NCBI RefSeq assembly: GCF_008364625.2
Contig: NZ_CP126604.1
Span: 4,464,001-4,528,000, forward strand
From: Enterobacter dykesii
Lineage (GTDB): Bacteria > Pseudomonadota > Gammaproteobacteria > Enterobacterales > Enterobacteriaceae
Reading direction: 5' to 3'
DNA length: 64,000 nt
The translations under genes were made by a program, and so were the position numbers. The notes beneath the pieces were generated by a model. The model saw only the letters and a program-made list of their open reading frames with translations. It ran no database searches and had not been told where the DNA came from. Positions 18,590 through 28,089 of this stretch are shown here, piece by piece. The number at the start of each line of letters is the position of its first letter. Position 1 is the stretch's first letter.

Positions 18590-19366
18590 GTGAAGATTAA
18601 AAAGGGATACGTCCTCAGTGCCGTTTTAATAGCTTTACTCTGCGCTTTCGCTATGTATTCATACAATGCCTACCGATTTAAAAAAGCCAGCAGAGATATT
18701 TTATATCAACTCTCTAGCCAACTGATTGTGAAGCAAGGGCTTGAACCAAAACTTTCAACCCACCTCGTTTTTGATACGTTATATATCGACGGTAACATAT
18801 CCAAAGATGATGACAAAATCATTGTGGGGCTTATCAGAAAAAACCTTATCCCTGTCAGAACGATATCGATAAACAGTGGTGGCGGCGATGTCGAAACTGC
18901 AATCAAAATAGCACAAGTTATTCATGATAAAGAAATTAACATTGAGGTGAGGCGATTATGCCTTTCTTCGTGTGCTAACTATCTTTTCCCAGCGGCAAAA
19001 AATAAAATCATCAACTATGGTTCCATTATTGGCTTCCATGGGTCGCCTAATTCTGATGACAATAAGTTAACAACTACGGTTAACGGAGAAATCAATACAG
19101 ACACAACAATAACAGATCGCATTTTCTCAGAATTAAGAAAAACGGATAAAGAATTCTACAAAGATATAAATGTGTCATGGATGATGCCACTTTGCGGGCA
19201 AAAAGAAAATATTGGTGATCCAGACACAGGTCTGTCGACGTACAGCGAAAAGGATTTTACGCGTTTTGGCGTAAAAAACATTTCATTCACGGATGGTGAA
19301 ATGGTATGGAAAAAGTCTATGGATATTATGGGTATACCTTTTGCTCACTATTGCAAGGAACATTAA
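18590..19366 (+). CDS. Membrane-anchored ClpP/crotonase-fold protein of the microcin cluster
   Basis: A 258-residue protein with no named orthologue that I know. Residues 7-23 form one N-terminal membrane helix, with the rest predicted periplasmic. Three ClpP-like landmarks are visible: ISINSGGGDVETAI (92-105), like the SPGG strand; CLSSCANYLFPAA (124-136), where Ser127 occupies the nucleophile position; and GFHG (148-151), with His150 in the catalytic-His position. This resembles the uncharacterised group of predicted periplasmic ClpP-like proteins (COG3904). It starts at a GTG (18590) with GGAG 11 bases upstream, and the microcin precursor follows after two bases. Coupling to a bacteriocin suggests immunity or precursor processing; neither is shown. 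Confidence 0.72.
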   Translation: MKIKKGYVLSAVLIALLCAFAMYSYNAYRFKKASRDILYQLSSQLIVKQGLEPKLSTHLVFDTLYIDGNISKDDDKIIVGLIRKNLIPVRTISINSGGGDVETAIKIAQVIHDKEINIEVRRLCLSSCANYLFPAAKNKIINYGSIIGFHGSPNSDDNKLTTTVNGEINTDTTITDRIFSELRKTDKEFYKDINVSWMMPLCGQKENIGDPDTGLSTYSEKDFTRFGVKNISFTDGEMVWKKSMDIMGIPFAHYCKEH

Positions 19367-19368
19367 TA

Positions 19369-19653
19369 ATGCGTGAACTCAATGATAGCGAATTAAGTAA
19401 CGTCAGCGGTGCAGGAATGTGGGGTTCTATCGGTAGTGCGATTGGTGGGATGTTCGGTGGCGGTAGTGCTGGTTGTAATGGCAGCTATTCTCACACCAGC
19501 ACCACTAACAAAGATGGTTCTCACTCTGAAAGCACATCCTTTAGCGGCGGTTGCTCGGTTAACGTTGGTGGTAAAAGCGGTGGTTCATCAAAAGGTAATG
19601 GTGGTTCGAAAAGTGGCGGTGGCCGCCAGGGTAATGATCACGGTAGACATTAA
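19369..19653 (+). CDS. Putative class II microcin precursor with double-glycine-type leader
   Basis: A 94-residue precursor. The leader MRELNDSELSNVSGAG has the conserved ELxxVSGA pattern of microcin and colicin V leaders, with cleavage expected after Gly16. The predicted mature peptide is 78 residues. It starts with a small amphipathic Gly-rich segment (WGSIGSAIGGMFGGG), has two cysteines (36 and 62, a possible disulfide), a Ser/Thr/His-rich middle and a Gly/Ser/Lys-rich tail ending in HGRH. AAGGAA lies about nine bases upstream. It precedes genes for a HlyD-type adaptor and a C39-peptidase exporter. I do not recognise the mature sequence; it does not match microcins V, L, N, H47, M or E492 as I remember them. 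Confidence 0.8.
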   Translation: MRELNDSELSNVSGAGMWGSIGSAIGGMFGGGSAGCNGSYSHTSTTNKDGSHSESTSFSGGCSVNVGGKSGGSSKGNGGSKSGGGRQGNDHGRH

Positions 19654-19673
19654 TTCCTGAATCATTATAACTC

Positions 19674-19700
19674 ATAGCCGCTGATATTTAGCGGCTATTT
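19674..19700 (+). terminator. Stem-loop between microcin precursor and exporter genes
   Basis: Stem atagccgct/agcggctat (9 bp) with a seven-base loop, followed by ttt. With only three T residues it is probably a partial terminator or mRNA-stabilising hairpin that makes the peptide message more abundant than the exporter message. Confidence 0.65.
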
Positions 19701-19721
19701 CCACCCTGCAAGAGGCCAGAT

Positions 19722-20996
19722 ATGTTTCGCAAGGAAGCTATTGAACATCAAAGAACCCGGTGGGAAGGGAGAGCCGTTCTTCTGCCGGGCATCCCTTTTG
19801 CTTTTATCATATTGCTCAGCTTTTTTTTTATTGCTTCCATTTCTATTTTTATTACCAAAGGTTCCTATACCCGACGCGTAATCGTTCACGGTGAGATAAC
19901 CACTTTCCCAGGCTCAGTGAATATCTCAGCATCAATGCAGGGTACAGTCGTGCAGAGTTTTGTTAATGAAGGCGATCGCGTAAAAAAAGGTGACGCTCTC
20001 TTTCTCATTCATTCGGGTGTATCGACGCAATCAGGCCTGGTTGATGAGAATAAAAAAAAGGAGATCGCGCTACAGATAAATAGTATCAGTGTAATGATGG
20101 CAAATTTGAACTCTTCGAAAAAACGTACGCTCAACGCGCTGACCACTCAAAAAGATCATTATCAGTCCAGTTTTAATACCTCATCTAGGTTACTAGTGCA
20201 GGCTGAGCGGGAACTGCATCAGATTGAGAAAAACGTTAACGATTACCGTCGTTATCAGGAAAAAGGTCTGGTCACCAAAGACCAGATGAGTAGCCAAAAC
20301 GCACTACTCTATCAACAGCAGAGCAATGTGTCTGACCTGGTCGCCAGAAAATCACAGGACCAGGTTCAGATCGATGCGCTCAATCAGCAAATCCAGTCCC
20401 AGAGCGCTGATTATGACCACCAGATTTACCAGCTTGAGCAACAGATATACGAATTGCAAAAAGAAAAGTTAAATGCAGAAGCGGAAGGTAATTATGTCAT
20501 CGAGGCAACAGTCGATGGCTTAATCGACTCCATCAATACGGCGCAAGGTAAGATGATCGGCGCAGGCGATGTACTGGCGCGAGTTCAACAGAATATACAT
20601 TCACCATGCTATCTCGAAACCTGGGTTCCGGATGAAGTTCTTCCTTATCTGGCGATTGGCCAGCGCGTTAATGTCAGTTACGACGCCTTTCCTTATGAAA
20701 AATTTGGTCAGTTCAGGGCATCAATATCAGCAATATCCAGGCTTCCGGCATCGAAGCCAGAACTCCTGTCAAAGCAGACCATCGCACATGAATTCTATGA
20801 CGATAAAAAGTCCTGGTACAAAATCATGATCAAACCTGACCTACAGTCTGTGCAAGTTCATGGAAAACAACTCTCACTGAGCCAGGGAGCCAAAGCGCAG
20901 ATTTCTCTTTTCCTTGAAAAGAGACATATCTATGAGTGGTTATTATCGCCCTTTTACGAAATGAAAATGAGCGTAACGGATGCGGGTAATGAATAA
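19722..20996 (+). CDS. HlyD-family bacteriocin secretion adaptor (CvaA-like)
   Basis: A 424-residue periplasmic adaptor of a type I secretion system. One membrane helix lies near residues 24-46 (LPGIPFAFIILLSFFFIASI). Lipoyl-like halves flank it (SASMQGTVVQSFVNEGDRVK and the stretch after YVIEATVDGLID), with a long alpha-helical coiled-coil between (about 110-265, rich in Q, K, E). The C-terminal beta-barrel domain is also present. It would bridge the inner-membrane ABC exporter to TolC. The start ATG has AGAGG upstream. It overlaps the exporter gene by 17 bases. Confidence 0.88.
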   Translation: MFRKEAIEHQRTRWEGRAVLLPGIPFAFIILLSFFFIASISIFITKGSYTRRVIVHGEITTFPGSVNISASMQGTVVQSFVNEGDRVKKGDALFLIHSGVSTQSGLVDENKKKEIALQINSISVMMANLNSSKKRTLNALTTQKDHYQSSFNTSSRLLVQAERELHQIEKNVNDYRRYQEKGLVTKDQMSSQNALLYQQQSNVSDLVARKSQDQVQIDALNQQIQSQSADYDHQIYQLEQQIYELQKEKLNAEAEGNYVIEATVDGLIDSINTAQGKMIGAGDVLARVQQNIHSPCYLETWVPDEVLPYLAIGQRVNVSYDAFPYEKFGQFRASISAISRLPASKPELLSKQTIAHEFYDDKKSWYKIMIKPDLQSVQVHGKQLSLSQGAKAQISLFLEKRHIYEWLLSPFYEMKMSVTDAGNE

Positions 20997-23106
20997 TCTT
21001 TATACACTTGAGACGCTGCTGCGCAAGTTGGATCTGAGGATATTTAAACGCATCCCAGTTGTCTTTCAAACTGAAGCGTCCGAATGTGGCCTGGCCTGTC
21101 TTTCAATGATATGCAGTTTTTATGGCAAGCAGGTCGATCTACTGCAACTCCGGCAACAATTTAATTTGTCATCACGTGGGGTCAACCTCCATGCGATAAA
21201 AGCAATTGCCAGTCAACTGGAGATGTCGTCACGCGCATTGTCCGTGGACCTTCAGGAATTACATGATGTACGCAAGCCCTGCATATTGCATTGGGATTTT
21301 AACCATTTTGTCGTACTGATTAAGGTCGATAAGAACGGCGCGGTGATCCACGACCCTGCGTTTGGACGACGGGTGATTAGCATGCCCGAATTGTCCCAAC
21401 ATTTTACTGGTGTTGTGCTTGAGGTATGGCCGGGAACCACTTTCTCAGTTCAAAAAAAGCAAAACAGATTAAAAGCCACCACGTTATTAAAGAATATCAA
21501 TGGACTGATAACATCACTGACGAAGATATTTTTCTTATCGCTGGTGATTGAGTTGATCAGCCTGCTGTTGCCTGTGGGGACACAATTAGTCACGGATAAT
21601 GTCATTGCATCCGGAGATTACGGTTTACTTAATATCATCTGTCTTGGGCTATTTATTCTGATTCTGTTACGTTTGACGGTCAGTGTCATACGCTCCTGGA
21701 CCACGCTGATACTGGGAACACTCATCGACGTCCAGTGGAGTTTTAGCCTCTTTTCTCACCTTATTAAGCTACCGACCACTTATTTTGAAAGACGCAAACT
21801 GGGGGACATTCAGTCTCGTTTCCACTCGCTTGATGTGATACGGGCCACTTTTACCACAGGTTTAACTGGTAGCATTATTGATACGCTAATGCTCATGGGT
21901 TTGCTGGTAATGATGTTTTTATACAACCTGCAGCTCAGCATGATAGTGGTCTCTTTTACCTCAATATACACCTTCATTCGGTTTGCTACCTATCGATACT
22001 ATCGCCAGTTATCCGAAGAAGAGTTAATCAAGGAAGCACGTCTTAATTCTTATTTTATGGAAACCCTGTACGGTATCGCGACGATTAAGATTCAGGGGAT
22101 GACTGACCTGAGAATCGATAACTGGTTTAATCTTTTTTCAGATAAGGTCAATACCGGCATTCGTTTGACGCGAATGGATCTCTTCTTTGGTGGTGTCGTC
22201 TCTTTTATCGCCGCCTGCGACCAAATTGTTATCCTGTGGGTTAGCGGCAGGCTGATGATGGATAGTCATTTAACCATCGGTATGTTTATCGCGTTTAACA
22301 CCTTCAGAAGTCAGTTCTATGACCGAATAAATGCCCTGATCAACTTTATCATTCATCTGAAGATCATCAATTTACATAATGAACGCGTTGCCGATATTGC
22401 GCTGCAGGAAGCATCTTCTTCAAAGTCCACCAGCCCGCTGCGTTTACCACACGGAGCCTTAACGCTCGAAACTCAGGATCTGGCCTACCGTTATGATAAC
22501 CATGCGGACCCTATCTTCAGCAAACTGAATCTGACCATTCATGCCGGGGAGAGTATTGCTTTTACGGGCGTATCGGGTGCAGGTAAAAGCACCTTGATGA
22601 AAGTGTTGTGCGGTTTATTCGAACCGTCGAACGGCTGCGTCCGAATTAATGGCATTGATATTAAGCAACTTGGTTTTGAACATTATGCTGAACGCATTGC
22701 CTGTATCATGCAGGAAGATAAGCTGTTTTCAGGCTCTATCAAAGAGAATATCGCCGGTTTTCGGCCTGACATTGACGAGCAGTGGATGGTGCAATGCGCC
22801 ATCGCAAGCCATATTCATAATGACATTTTAAAACTACCAATGGGTTACGAGACACTGATTGGTGAACTTGGGGAGGGGTTGTCCGGCGGTCAAAAACAGC
22901 GGATTTATATTGCCAGGGCATTATACCGCAAACCGGGTATTTTATTCATGGACGAGGCGACCAGCCACCTTGATAAAACCAGTGAGAGTCAGGTCAATCA
23001 GTCTATACAGGCGATGAACATCACAAGGATTATTATCGCGCATCGCGAAACCACGATTTCATCGGCAGATCGGGTGTTCGTGATAAATGGAGCAGAGTTA
23101 CGCTAA
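20980..23106 (+). CDS. Peptidase-containing ABC bacteriocin exporter (CvaB-like)
   Basis: A 708-residue protein with three parts. Residues about 26-150 form a C39 peptidase with catalytic Cys36 (QTEASECGLACLSM), His109 (WDFNHFVVL) and Asp125 (VIHDPAFG), which cuts double-glycine leaders during export. Residues about 165-450 are the transmembrane domain. Residues about 475-708 are the nucleotide-binding domain with Walker A TGVSGAGKSTL (near 530), signature LSGGQKQR (near 635) and Walker B ILFMDEATSHLD. It exports and matures the upstream microcin precursor. The ATG at 20989 is an alternative start; neither has a strong ribosome site. Confidence 0.9.
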   Translation: MRVMNNLYTLETLLRKLDLRIFKRIPVVFQTEASECGLACLSMICSFYGKQVDLLQLRQQFNLSSRGVNLHAIKAIASQLEMSSRALSVDLQELHDVRKPCILHWDFNHFVVLIKVDKNGAVIHDPAFGRRVISMPELSQHFTGVVLEVWPGTTFSVQKKQNRLKATTLLKNINGLITSLTKIFFLSLVIELISLLLPVGTQLVTDNVIASGDYGLLNIICLGLFILILLRLTVSVIRSWTTLILGTLIDVQWSFSLFSHLIKLPTTYFERRKLGDIQSRFHSLDVIRATFTTGLTGSIIDTLMLMGLLVMMFLYNLQLSMIVVSFTSIYTFIRFATYRYYRQLSEEELIKEARLNSYFMETLYGIATIKIQGMTDLRIDNWFNLFSDKVNTGIRLTRMDLFFGGVVSFIAACDQIVILWVSGRLMMDSHLTIGMFIAFNTFRSQFYDRINALINFIIHLKIINLHNERVADIALQEASSSKSTSPLRLPHGALTLETQDLAYRYDNHADPIFSKLNLTIHAGESIAFTGVSGAGKSTLMKVLCGLFEPSNGCVRINGIDIKQLGFEHYAERIACIMQEDKLFSGSIKENIAGFRPDIDEQWMVQCAIASHIHNDILKLPMGYETLIGELGEGLSGGQKQRIYIARALYRKPGILFMDEATSHLDKTSESQVNQSIQAMNITRIIIAHRETTISSADRVFVINGAELR

Positions 23107-23188
23107 TCCGTGAATTTCGCAGGAAAGAGATAGCTTCCGGACATAATGCCCCAGGTAATGAAGAATTCTGGCGATAATCGAATAAAAA

Positions 23189-23214
23189 AGCCGCTGATCG
23201 CTCAGCGGCTTTTT
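23189..23214. terminator. Bidirectional terminator between the microcin operon and typA
   Basis: Stem agccgctga/tcagcggct with a four-base loop, A-run on the left and T-run on the right. It serves the exporter gene on the plus strand and typA on the minus strand. Confidence 0.88.
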
Positions 23215-23245
23215 ACATACAGGACAGCGTTAACGCTAACCTGTA

Positions 23246-25069
23246 TTACTCTTCTTTCGCACCGCGCATAGCACGTTTACGATCGTTCTCGGTCAGGTGA
23301 CGTTTACGGATACGAATTGACTGTGGAGTCACTTCGACCAGTTCGTCATCATCGATGAATTCCAGAGCCTGCTCCAGAGTCATCTTGATCGGTGGAACCA
23401 GAACCGTTGCTTCGTCAGTACCGGACGCACGCATGTTGGTCAGTTTCTTACCGGTCAGGCAGTTTACGGTCAGGTCGTTAGAACGACTGTGAATACCGAT
23501 GATCTGGCCTTCATAAACTTCAGCACCGTGACCCAGGAACAGCTTACCGCGATCCTGCAGACCGAACAGCGCAAACGCAACCGCTTTACCCTGACCGTTG
23601 GAGATCAGCACGCCGTTGTTACGCTGGCCCACTTCGCCCGGACGCACGTCGTCGTAGTGGCTGAAGGTGGAGTACAGCAGACCGGTACCGGAAGTCATGG
23701 TCATGAACTCAGAACGGAAGCCGATCAGGCCACGGCTTGGGATCACGTAGTCGAGACGTACGCGGCCTTTGCCATCTGGATTCATGTTTTTCAGGTCGCC
23801 TTTACGCTCACCCAGAGCCTGCATCACAGAACCCTGGTGCTGCTCTTCAACGTCCAGCGTTACGTTTTCGAACGGCTCTTGTTTACGGCCGTCGATTTCG
23901 CGGAAGATTACTTTCGGACGGGAAACCGCCATTTCGAAACCTTCACGACGCATGTTTTCGATCAGAACAGAAAGGTGTAGCTCACCACGACCAGAAACGC
24001 GGAATGCATCAGCGTCTTCGGTTTCTTCAACGCGCAGCGCAACGTTGTGCACCAGCTCTTTGTTCAGGCGGTCAAGGATCTGACGAGAGGTAACGAATTT
24101 ACCTTCTTTACCACAGAACGGAGAGGTGTTGACGTTGAAGAACATGGATACGGTTGGTTCATCAACGGACAGGGCTGGCAGCGCTTCGACGTTCTGCGGA
24201 TCGCAGATGGTGTCGGAGATGTTCAGTTCACCCAGACCGGTGATAGCGATGATGTCGCCCGCTTCAGCGATGTCGCTCTCGATACGCTCAAGACCCAGGT
24301 GAGTCAGTACTTTACCGACTTTACCGTTACGGGTTTTGCCTTCGCTATCGATGATAGTAACCTGCTGGTTAGGCTTCACTTTACCGCGCTTGATACGACC
24401 AATGCCGATTACGCCAACGTAGTTGTTGTAGTCGAGCTGAGAGATCTGCATCTGCAGGGTGCCGTCGAGATCGACGTTTGGTGCAGGAACACGGTCAACA
24501 ATCGCCTGATACAGCGGGGTCATGTCTTCAGCCATGTCTTCGTGGTCCAGACCTGCGATACCGTTCAGCGCAGAGGCGTAAACGATAGGGAAGTCCAACT
24601 GCTCGTCGGTCGCGTCGAGGTTAACGAACAGGTCGAAGACCTGGTCAACAACCCAGTCAGGACGCGCGCCAGGGCGGTCAACTTTGTTGATAACAACGAT
24701 TGGCTTCAGACCATGGGCAAAAGCTTTTTTGGTCACGAAGCGCGTCTGTGGCATTGGGCCATCCATTGCGTCAACGACCAGCAGAACGGAGTCTACCATG
24801 GACATTACACGTTCAACTTCACCACCGAAGTCGGCGTGCCCTGGGGTATCAACGATGTTGATACGGTAGTCATTCCATTTAATCGCGGTGTTTTTCGCGA
24901 GGATGGTAATCCCACGCTCTTTCTCCAAATCGTTGGAGTCCATCACGCGTTCTTGGGTTTCGGCACGCGCATCAAACGTACCGGATTGCTGCAGCAGCTT
25001 GTCGACCAGGGTAGTTTTACCATGGTCAACGTGCGCGATGATGGCGATGTTACGCAAATTTTCGATCAC
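23246..25069 (-). CDS. typA: Ribosome-associated translational GTPase BipA/TypA
   Basis: A 607-residue GTPase of the EF-G/EF4 family. G1 is [11 protein letters not shown]2 includes RGITI, G3 is DTPGHADF and G4 is NKVDRP. EF-G-like domains III and V and the BipA-specific C-terminal domain follow. It acts on the ribosome, aiding 50S assembly and growth at low temperature or stress. It is a single gene on the minus strand, divergent from glnA. Length and sequence are essentially those of E. coli. Confidence 0.97.
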   Translation of the reverse strand: MIENLRNIAIIAHVDHGKTTLVDKLLQQSGTFDARAETQERVMDSNDLEKERGITILAKNTAIKWNDYRINIVDTPGHADFGGEVERVMSMVDSVLLVVDAMDGPMPQTRFVTKKAFAHGLKPIVVINKVDRPGARPDWVVDQVFDLFVNLDATDEQLDFPIVYASALNGIAGLDHEDMAEDMTPLYQAIVDRVPAPNVDLDGTLQMQISQLDYNNYVGVIGIGRIKRGKVKPNQQVTIIDSEGKTRNGKVGKVLTHLGLERIESDIAEAGDIIAITGLGELNISDTICDPQNVEALPALSVDEPTVSMFFNVNTSPFCGKEGKFVTSRQILDRLNKELVHNVALRVEETEDADAFRVSGRGELHLSVLIENMRREGFEMAVSRPKVIFREIDGRKQEPFENVTLDVEEQHQGSVMQALGERKGDLKNMNPDGKGRVRLDYVIPSRGLIGFRSEFMTMTSGTGLLYSTFSHYDDVRPGEVGQRNNGVLISNGQGKAVAFALFGLQDRGKLFLGHGAEVYEGQIIGIHSRSNDLTVNCLTGKKLTNMRASGTDEATVLVPPIKMTLEQALEFIDDDELVEVTPQSIRIRKRHLTENDRKRAMRGAKEE

Positions 25070-25221
25070 AACTTTGCCTCAGGCATTTAGAAATAGCGCG
25101 TTATTGTACACGGATTAATCGCACTACAAAACAGGATCACAAACATCCCCCGCAAACAAGTATTGCAGAGATGCTTTGTGATCGCTTTCACGGAGCGGTA
25201 AAAGGGCACTTTAACGTAATT

Positions 25222-25238
25222 TGCACCAATATGGTGCT
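25222..25238. promoter_or_regulatory. NtrC enhancer site 1 upstream of glnA
   Basis: tgcaccaatatggtgct is a dyad close to the NtrC consensus TGCACY-N5-GGTGCA. It lies about 120 bp upstream of the sigma-54 promoter, the usual distance for the strong glnA enhancer. Confidence 0.85.
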
Positions 25239-25253
25239 CAATGTTCACATTAA

Positions 25254-25270
25254 AGCACTATACTGGTGCA
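25254..25270. promoter_or_regulatory. NtrC enhancer site 2 upstream of glnA
   Basis: agcactatactggtgca, a second NtrC dyad 32 bp (three helical turns) from the first, on the same DNA face. A weaker half-match (tgcactatggtgcg) follows near 25298-25311. Confidence 0.82.
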
Positions 25271-25342
25271 ACAAATCCATTGTGGTGCAGCCCTTTTGCA
25301 CTATGGTGCGCATGATAACGCCTTTTTAGGGTGATTTAAAAG

Positions 25343-25360
25343 TTGGCACAGATTTCGCTT
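25343..25360 (+). promoter_or_regulatory. Sigma-54 promoter glnAp2
   Basis: TTGGCACAGATTTCGCTT contains GG and GC elements separated by ten bases, as required for sigma-54 (-24/-12). It agrees with the E. coli glnAp2 promoter as I remember it. Transcription would begin near 25370, leaving a 75-base leader before glnA. Confidence 0.9.
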
Positions 25361-25447
25361 TATAAAAAATACATGGCACCAGCCAGTACAAACAGAAATT
25401 GAAGACCTCGTTACCACGACGACAATGACCAATCTGGAGAGTTAAGT

Positions 25448-26857
25448 ATGTCCGCTGAACACGTTTTGACGATGCTGAACGAACATGAAGTGAAGTTTGT
25501 TGATCTGCGCTTCACCGATACCAAAGGTAAAGAACAGCACGTCACAATCCCTGCTCATCAGGTGAACGCCGAATTCTTTGAAGAAGGCAAAATGTTTGAC
25601 GGCTCCTCCATTGGTGGCTGGAAAGGCATTAACGAATCCGACATGGTTCTGATGCCAGACGCGACCACTGCGGTCATTGATCCGTTCTTCGAAGAACCAA
25701 CCCTGATCATCCGTTGCGACATCCTCGAGCCAGGCACGCTGCAGGGCTACGACCGCGACCCACGTTCTATCGCGAAACGCGCTGAAGAGTACCTGCGTTC
25801 TACCGGCATCGCGGACACCGTTCTGTTCGGGCCAGAGCCAGAATTCTTCCTGTTCGATGACATCCGTTTCGGTGCCTCTATTTCTGGCTCCCACGTGGCT
25901 ATCGACGACATCGAAGGTGCATGGAACTCCTCTACCAAATACGAAGGCGGTAACAAAGGTCACCGTCCTGGCGTGAAAGGCGGTTACTTCCCGGTTCCTC
26001 CGGTCGACTCTGCACAGGACATCCGTTCCACCATGTGTCTGGTGATGGAAGAGATGGGCCTGGTTGTTGAAGCTCACCACCACGAAGTGGCGACTGCGGG
26101 TCAGAACGAAGTGGCAACCCGCTTCAACTCCATGACCAAAAAAGCGGACGAAATTCAGATCTACAAATACGTTGTGCACAACGTTGCGCACCGTTTCGGT
26201 AAAACCGCGACCTTCATGCCAAAACCAATGTTTGGCGATAACGGTTCCGGTATGCACTGCCACATGTCTCTGTCCAAGAACGGTACCAACCTGTTCTCTG
26301 GCGACAAATATGCCGGTCTGTCCGAGCAGGCGCTGTATTACATCGGTGGTGTTATCAAACATGCTAAAGCGATCAACGCCCTGGCGAACCCAACCACGAA
26401 CTCCTACAAGCGTCTGGTCCCGGGCTACGAAGCGCCAGTGATGCTGGCCTACTCTGCACGTAACCGTTCTGCTTCTATCCGTATCCCGGTGGTGGCTTCT
26501 CCTAAAGCGCGTCGTATCGAAGTGCGCTTCCCGGACCCAGCGGCTAACCCATACCTGTGCTTCGCAGCACTGCTGATGGCCGGTCTGGACGGTATCAAGA
26601 ACAAAATCCATCCGGGCGAAGCGATGGACAAAAACCTGTACGACCTGCCGCCAGAAGAAGCGAAAGAGATCCCACAGGTTGCTGGCTCTCTGGAAGAAGC
26701 CCTGCAGGCGCTGGACGCAGACCGCGAGTTCCTGACTGCAGGTGGCGTATTCACTGACGACGCTATTGATGCTTACATCGCCCTGCGTATGGAAGAGAAC
26801 GACCGCGTGCGTATGACTCCACACCCGGTTGAGTTCGAGCTGTACTACAGCGTTTAA
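25448..26857 (+). CDS. glnA: Glutamine synthetase
   Basis: A 469-residue type I (GSI-beta) enzyme that makes glutamine from glutamate, ammonia and ATP in a dodecamer. Metal and substrate regions are seen at [20 protein letters not shown] and the ATP loop NRSASIRIP. The adenylylation tyrosine is in [10 protein letters not shown] (about residue 398). GGAGAG precedes the ATG. Regulated by the NtrC sites and sigma-54 promoter just upstream, and followed by a terminator that separates it partly from glnLG. Confidence 0.98.
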   Translation: MSAEHVLTMLNEHEVKFVDLRFTDTKGKEQHVTIPAHQVNAEFFEEGKMFDGSSIGGWKGINESDMVLMPDATTAVIDPFFEEPTLIIRCDILEPGTLQGYDRDPRSIAKRAEEYLRSTGIADTVLFGPEPEFFLFDDIRFGASISGSHVAIDDIEGAWNSSTKYEGGNKGHRPGVKGGYFPVPPVDSAQDIRSTMCLVMEEMGLVVEAHHHEVATAGQNEVATRFNSMTKKADEIQIYKYVVHNVAHRFGKTATFMPKPMFGDNGSGMHCHMSLSKNGTNLFSGDKYAGLSEQALYYIGGVIKHAKAINALANPTTNSYKRLVPGYEAPVMLAYSARNRSASIRIPVVASPKARRIEVRFPDPAANPYLCFAALLMAGLDGIKNKIHPGEAMDKNLYDLPPEEAKEIPQVAGSLEEALQALDADREFLTAGGVFTDDAIDAYIALRMEENDRVRMTPHPVEFELYYSV

Positions 26858-26871
26858 TTAAAGTTGTTTTA

Positions 26872-26892
26872 CCCGGCGCGATAAGCGCCGGG
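26872..26892 (+). repeat. Stem-loop after glnA
   Basis: cccggcgc/gcgccggg with a five-base loop; no T-run follows. Probably a REP-like or mRNA-protecting hairpin just before the true terminator. Confidence 0.6.
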
Positions 26893-26914
26893 GGTAGTTG
26901 CCGTGGAAACTTTT

Positions 26915-26940
26915 AGCCCATCTCCGGATGGGCTTTTTTC
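26915..26940 (+). terminator. Intrinsic terminator after glnA
   Basis: Stem agcccatc/gatgggct, loop tccg, then six T residues. It would reduce read-through from glnA into glnLG. Confidence 0.9.
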
Positions 26941-26989
26941 TCCACCAACAACCTGATCTCACGCGCTTTTTACGCCGAAAACGCTATAC

Positions 26990-27006
26990 TGCACTAAATT
27001 AGTGCA
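26990..27006. promoter_or_regulatory. NtrC operator at the glnL promoter
   Basis: tgcactaaattagtgca, a perfect dyad of the NtrC type, lies 23 bp before glnL. In E. coli NtrC represses the glnL promoter from this position. Confidence 0.85.
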
Positions 27007-27028
27007 AACGATTCCAGGAGACTGCTGA

Positions 27029-28078
27029 ATGGCAACTGGCACGCTGCCCGATGCTGGGCAGATCCTCAATTCTTTGATTAACAGCATTTTGCTGGTCGAT
27101 GACGAGCTGGCCGTTCATTACGCCAACCCGGCCGCGCAGCAGCTGCTCGCCCAAAGCGCACGTAAACTGTTCGGCACACCGCTTCCTGAACTCCTGAGCT
27201 ATTTTTCGCTGAATATTGGCCTGATGCAGGAAAGTTTGCAGGCTGGCCAGGGGTTTACCGATAACGAAGTCACGCTGGTGATCGACGGGCGCTCGCACAT
27301 TCTGTCGCTAACCGCGCAACGTCTTCCCGAAGGTCTGATCCTGCTGGAAATGGCGCCGATGGATAATCAGCGTCGACTGAGCCAGGAGCAGCTTCAGCAT
27401 GCGCAGCAAATTGCCGCCCGTGACCTGGTGCGCGGTCTGGCGCATGAAATCAAAAACCCGCTAGGTGGATTACGCGGCGCGGCGCAGCTTCTGACCAAAG
27501 CGCTGCCCGATCCCGCGCTGGCGGAGTATACCAACGTCATCATTGAGCAGGCGGACCGTCTGCGGAATCTGGTAGACCGTCTTCTCGGTCCGCAGCAGCC
27601 GGGAATGCACGTCACGGAAAGCATCCATAAAGTGGCTGAGCGGGTGGTGAAGCTCGTCTCAATGGAGCTGCCGGAGAACATCACGCTGGTACGTGATTAC
27701 GACCCAAGCCTGCCGGAACTGGCCCATGACCCGGACCAGATTGAGCAGGTCCTGTTAAATATTGTGCGTAATGCCCTGCAGGCGCTGGGGCCTGAAGGCG
27801 GCGAGATTATTTTACGCACCCGCACCGCCTTTCAGCTCACGTTACACGGCGTGCGCTACCGGCTGGCGGCCCGAATCGACGTTGAGGATAACGGGCCCGG
27901 CATTCCATCGCATTTGCAGGACACCCTGTTCTACCCGATGGTAAGCGGTCGCGAAGGCGGGACCGGCCTGGGCTTATCCATTGCCCGCAGTTTGATCGAT
28001 CAACACTCCGGGAAAATTGAATTTACCAGTTGGCCGGGACATACCGAGTTTTCGGTTTTCCTGCCGATTAAAAAATAA
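27029..28078 (+). CDS. glnL: Nitrogen sensor histidine kinase NtrB
   Basis: A 349-residue soluble kinase. It has an N-terminal PAS domain (about 10-120), dimerisation and phosphoacceptor motif [12 protein letters not shown] with His139, and an ATPase domain with N box ([12 protein letters not shown]) and G boxes ([15 protein letters not shown]). It phosphorylates NtrC when PII (GlnB) reports nitrogen limitation. AGGAG lies upstream of the ATG. The glnG start follows 11 bp after its stop. Confidence 0.97.
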   Translation: MATGTLPDAGQILNSLINSILLVDDELAVHYANPAAQQLLAQSARKLFGTPLPELLSYFSLNIGLMQESLQAGQGFTDNEVTLVIDGRSHILSLTAQRLPEGLILLEMAPMDNQRRLSQEQLQHAQQIAARDLVRGLAHEIKNPLGGLRGAAQLLTKALPDPALAEYTNVIIEQADRLRNLVDRLLGPQQPGMHVTESIHKVAERVVKLVSMELPENITLVRDYDPSLPELAHDPDQIEQVLLNIVRNALQALGPEGGEIILRTRTAFQLTLHGVRYRLAARIDVEDNGPGIPSHLQDTLFYPMVSGREGGTGLGLSIARSLIDQHSGKIEFTSWPGHTEFSVFLPIKK

Positions 28079-28089
28079 AGGTGACGTTT

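Noticed and set aside
19409..19660. An alternative frame overlapping the microcin precursor (+1 frame)
   Set aside because: Low-complexity frame produced by Gly/Ser codons; no leader motif and no ribosome site.
24047..25090. A 347-codon open frame antisense to typA
   Set aside because: Same explanation: codon-bias shadow of a highly expressed gene with no homology.
25442..26824. A 460-codon open frame antisense to glnA
   Set aside because: It is a by-product of strong codon bias in glnA; no ribosome site, odd amino-acid composition (excess His, Val, Arg, Phe) and no recognised domain.
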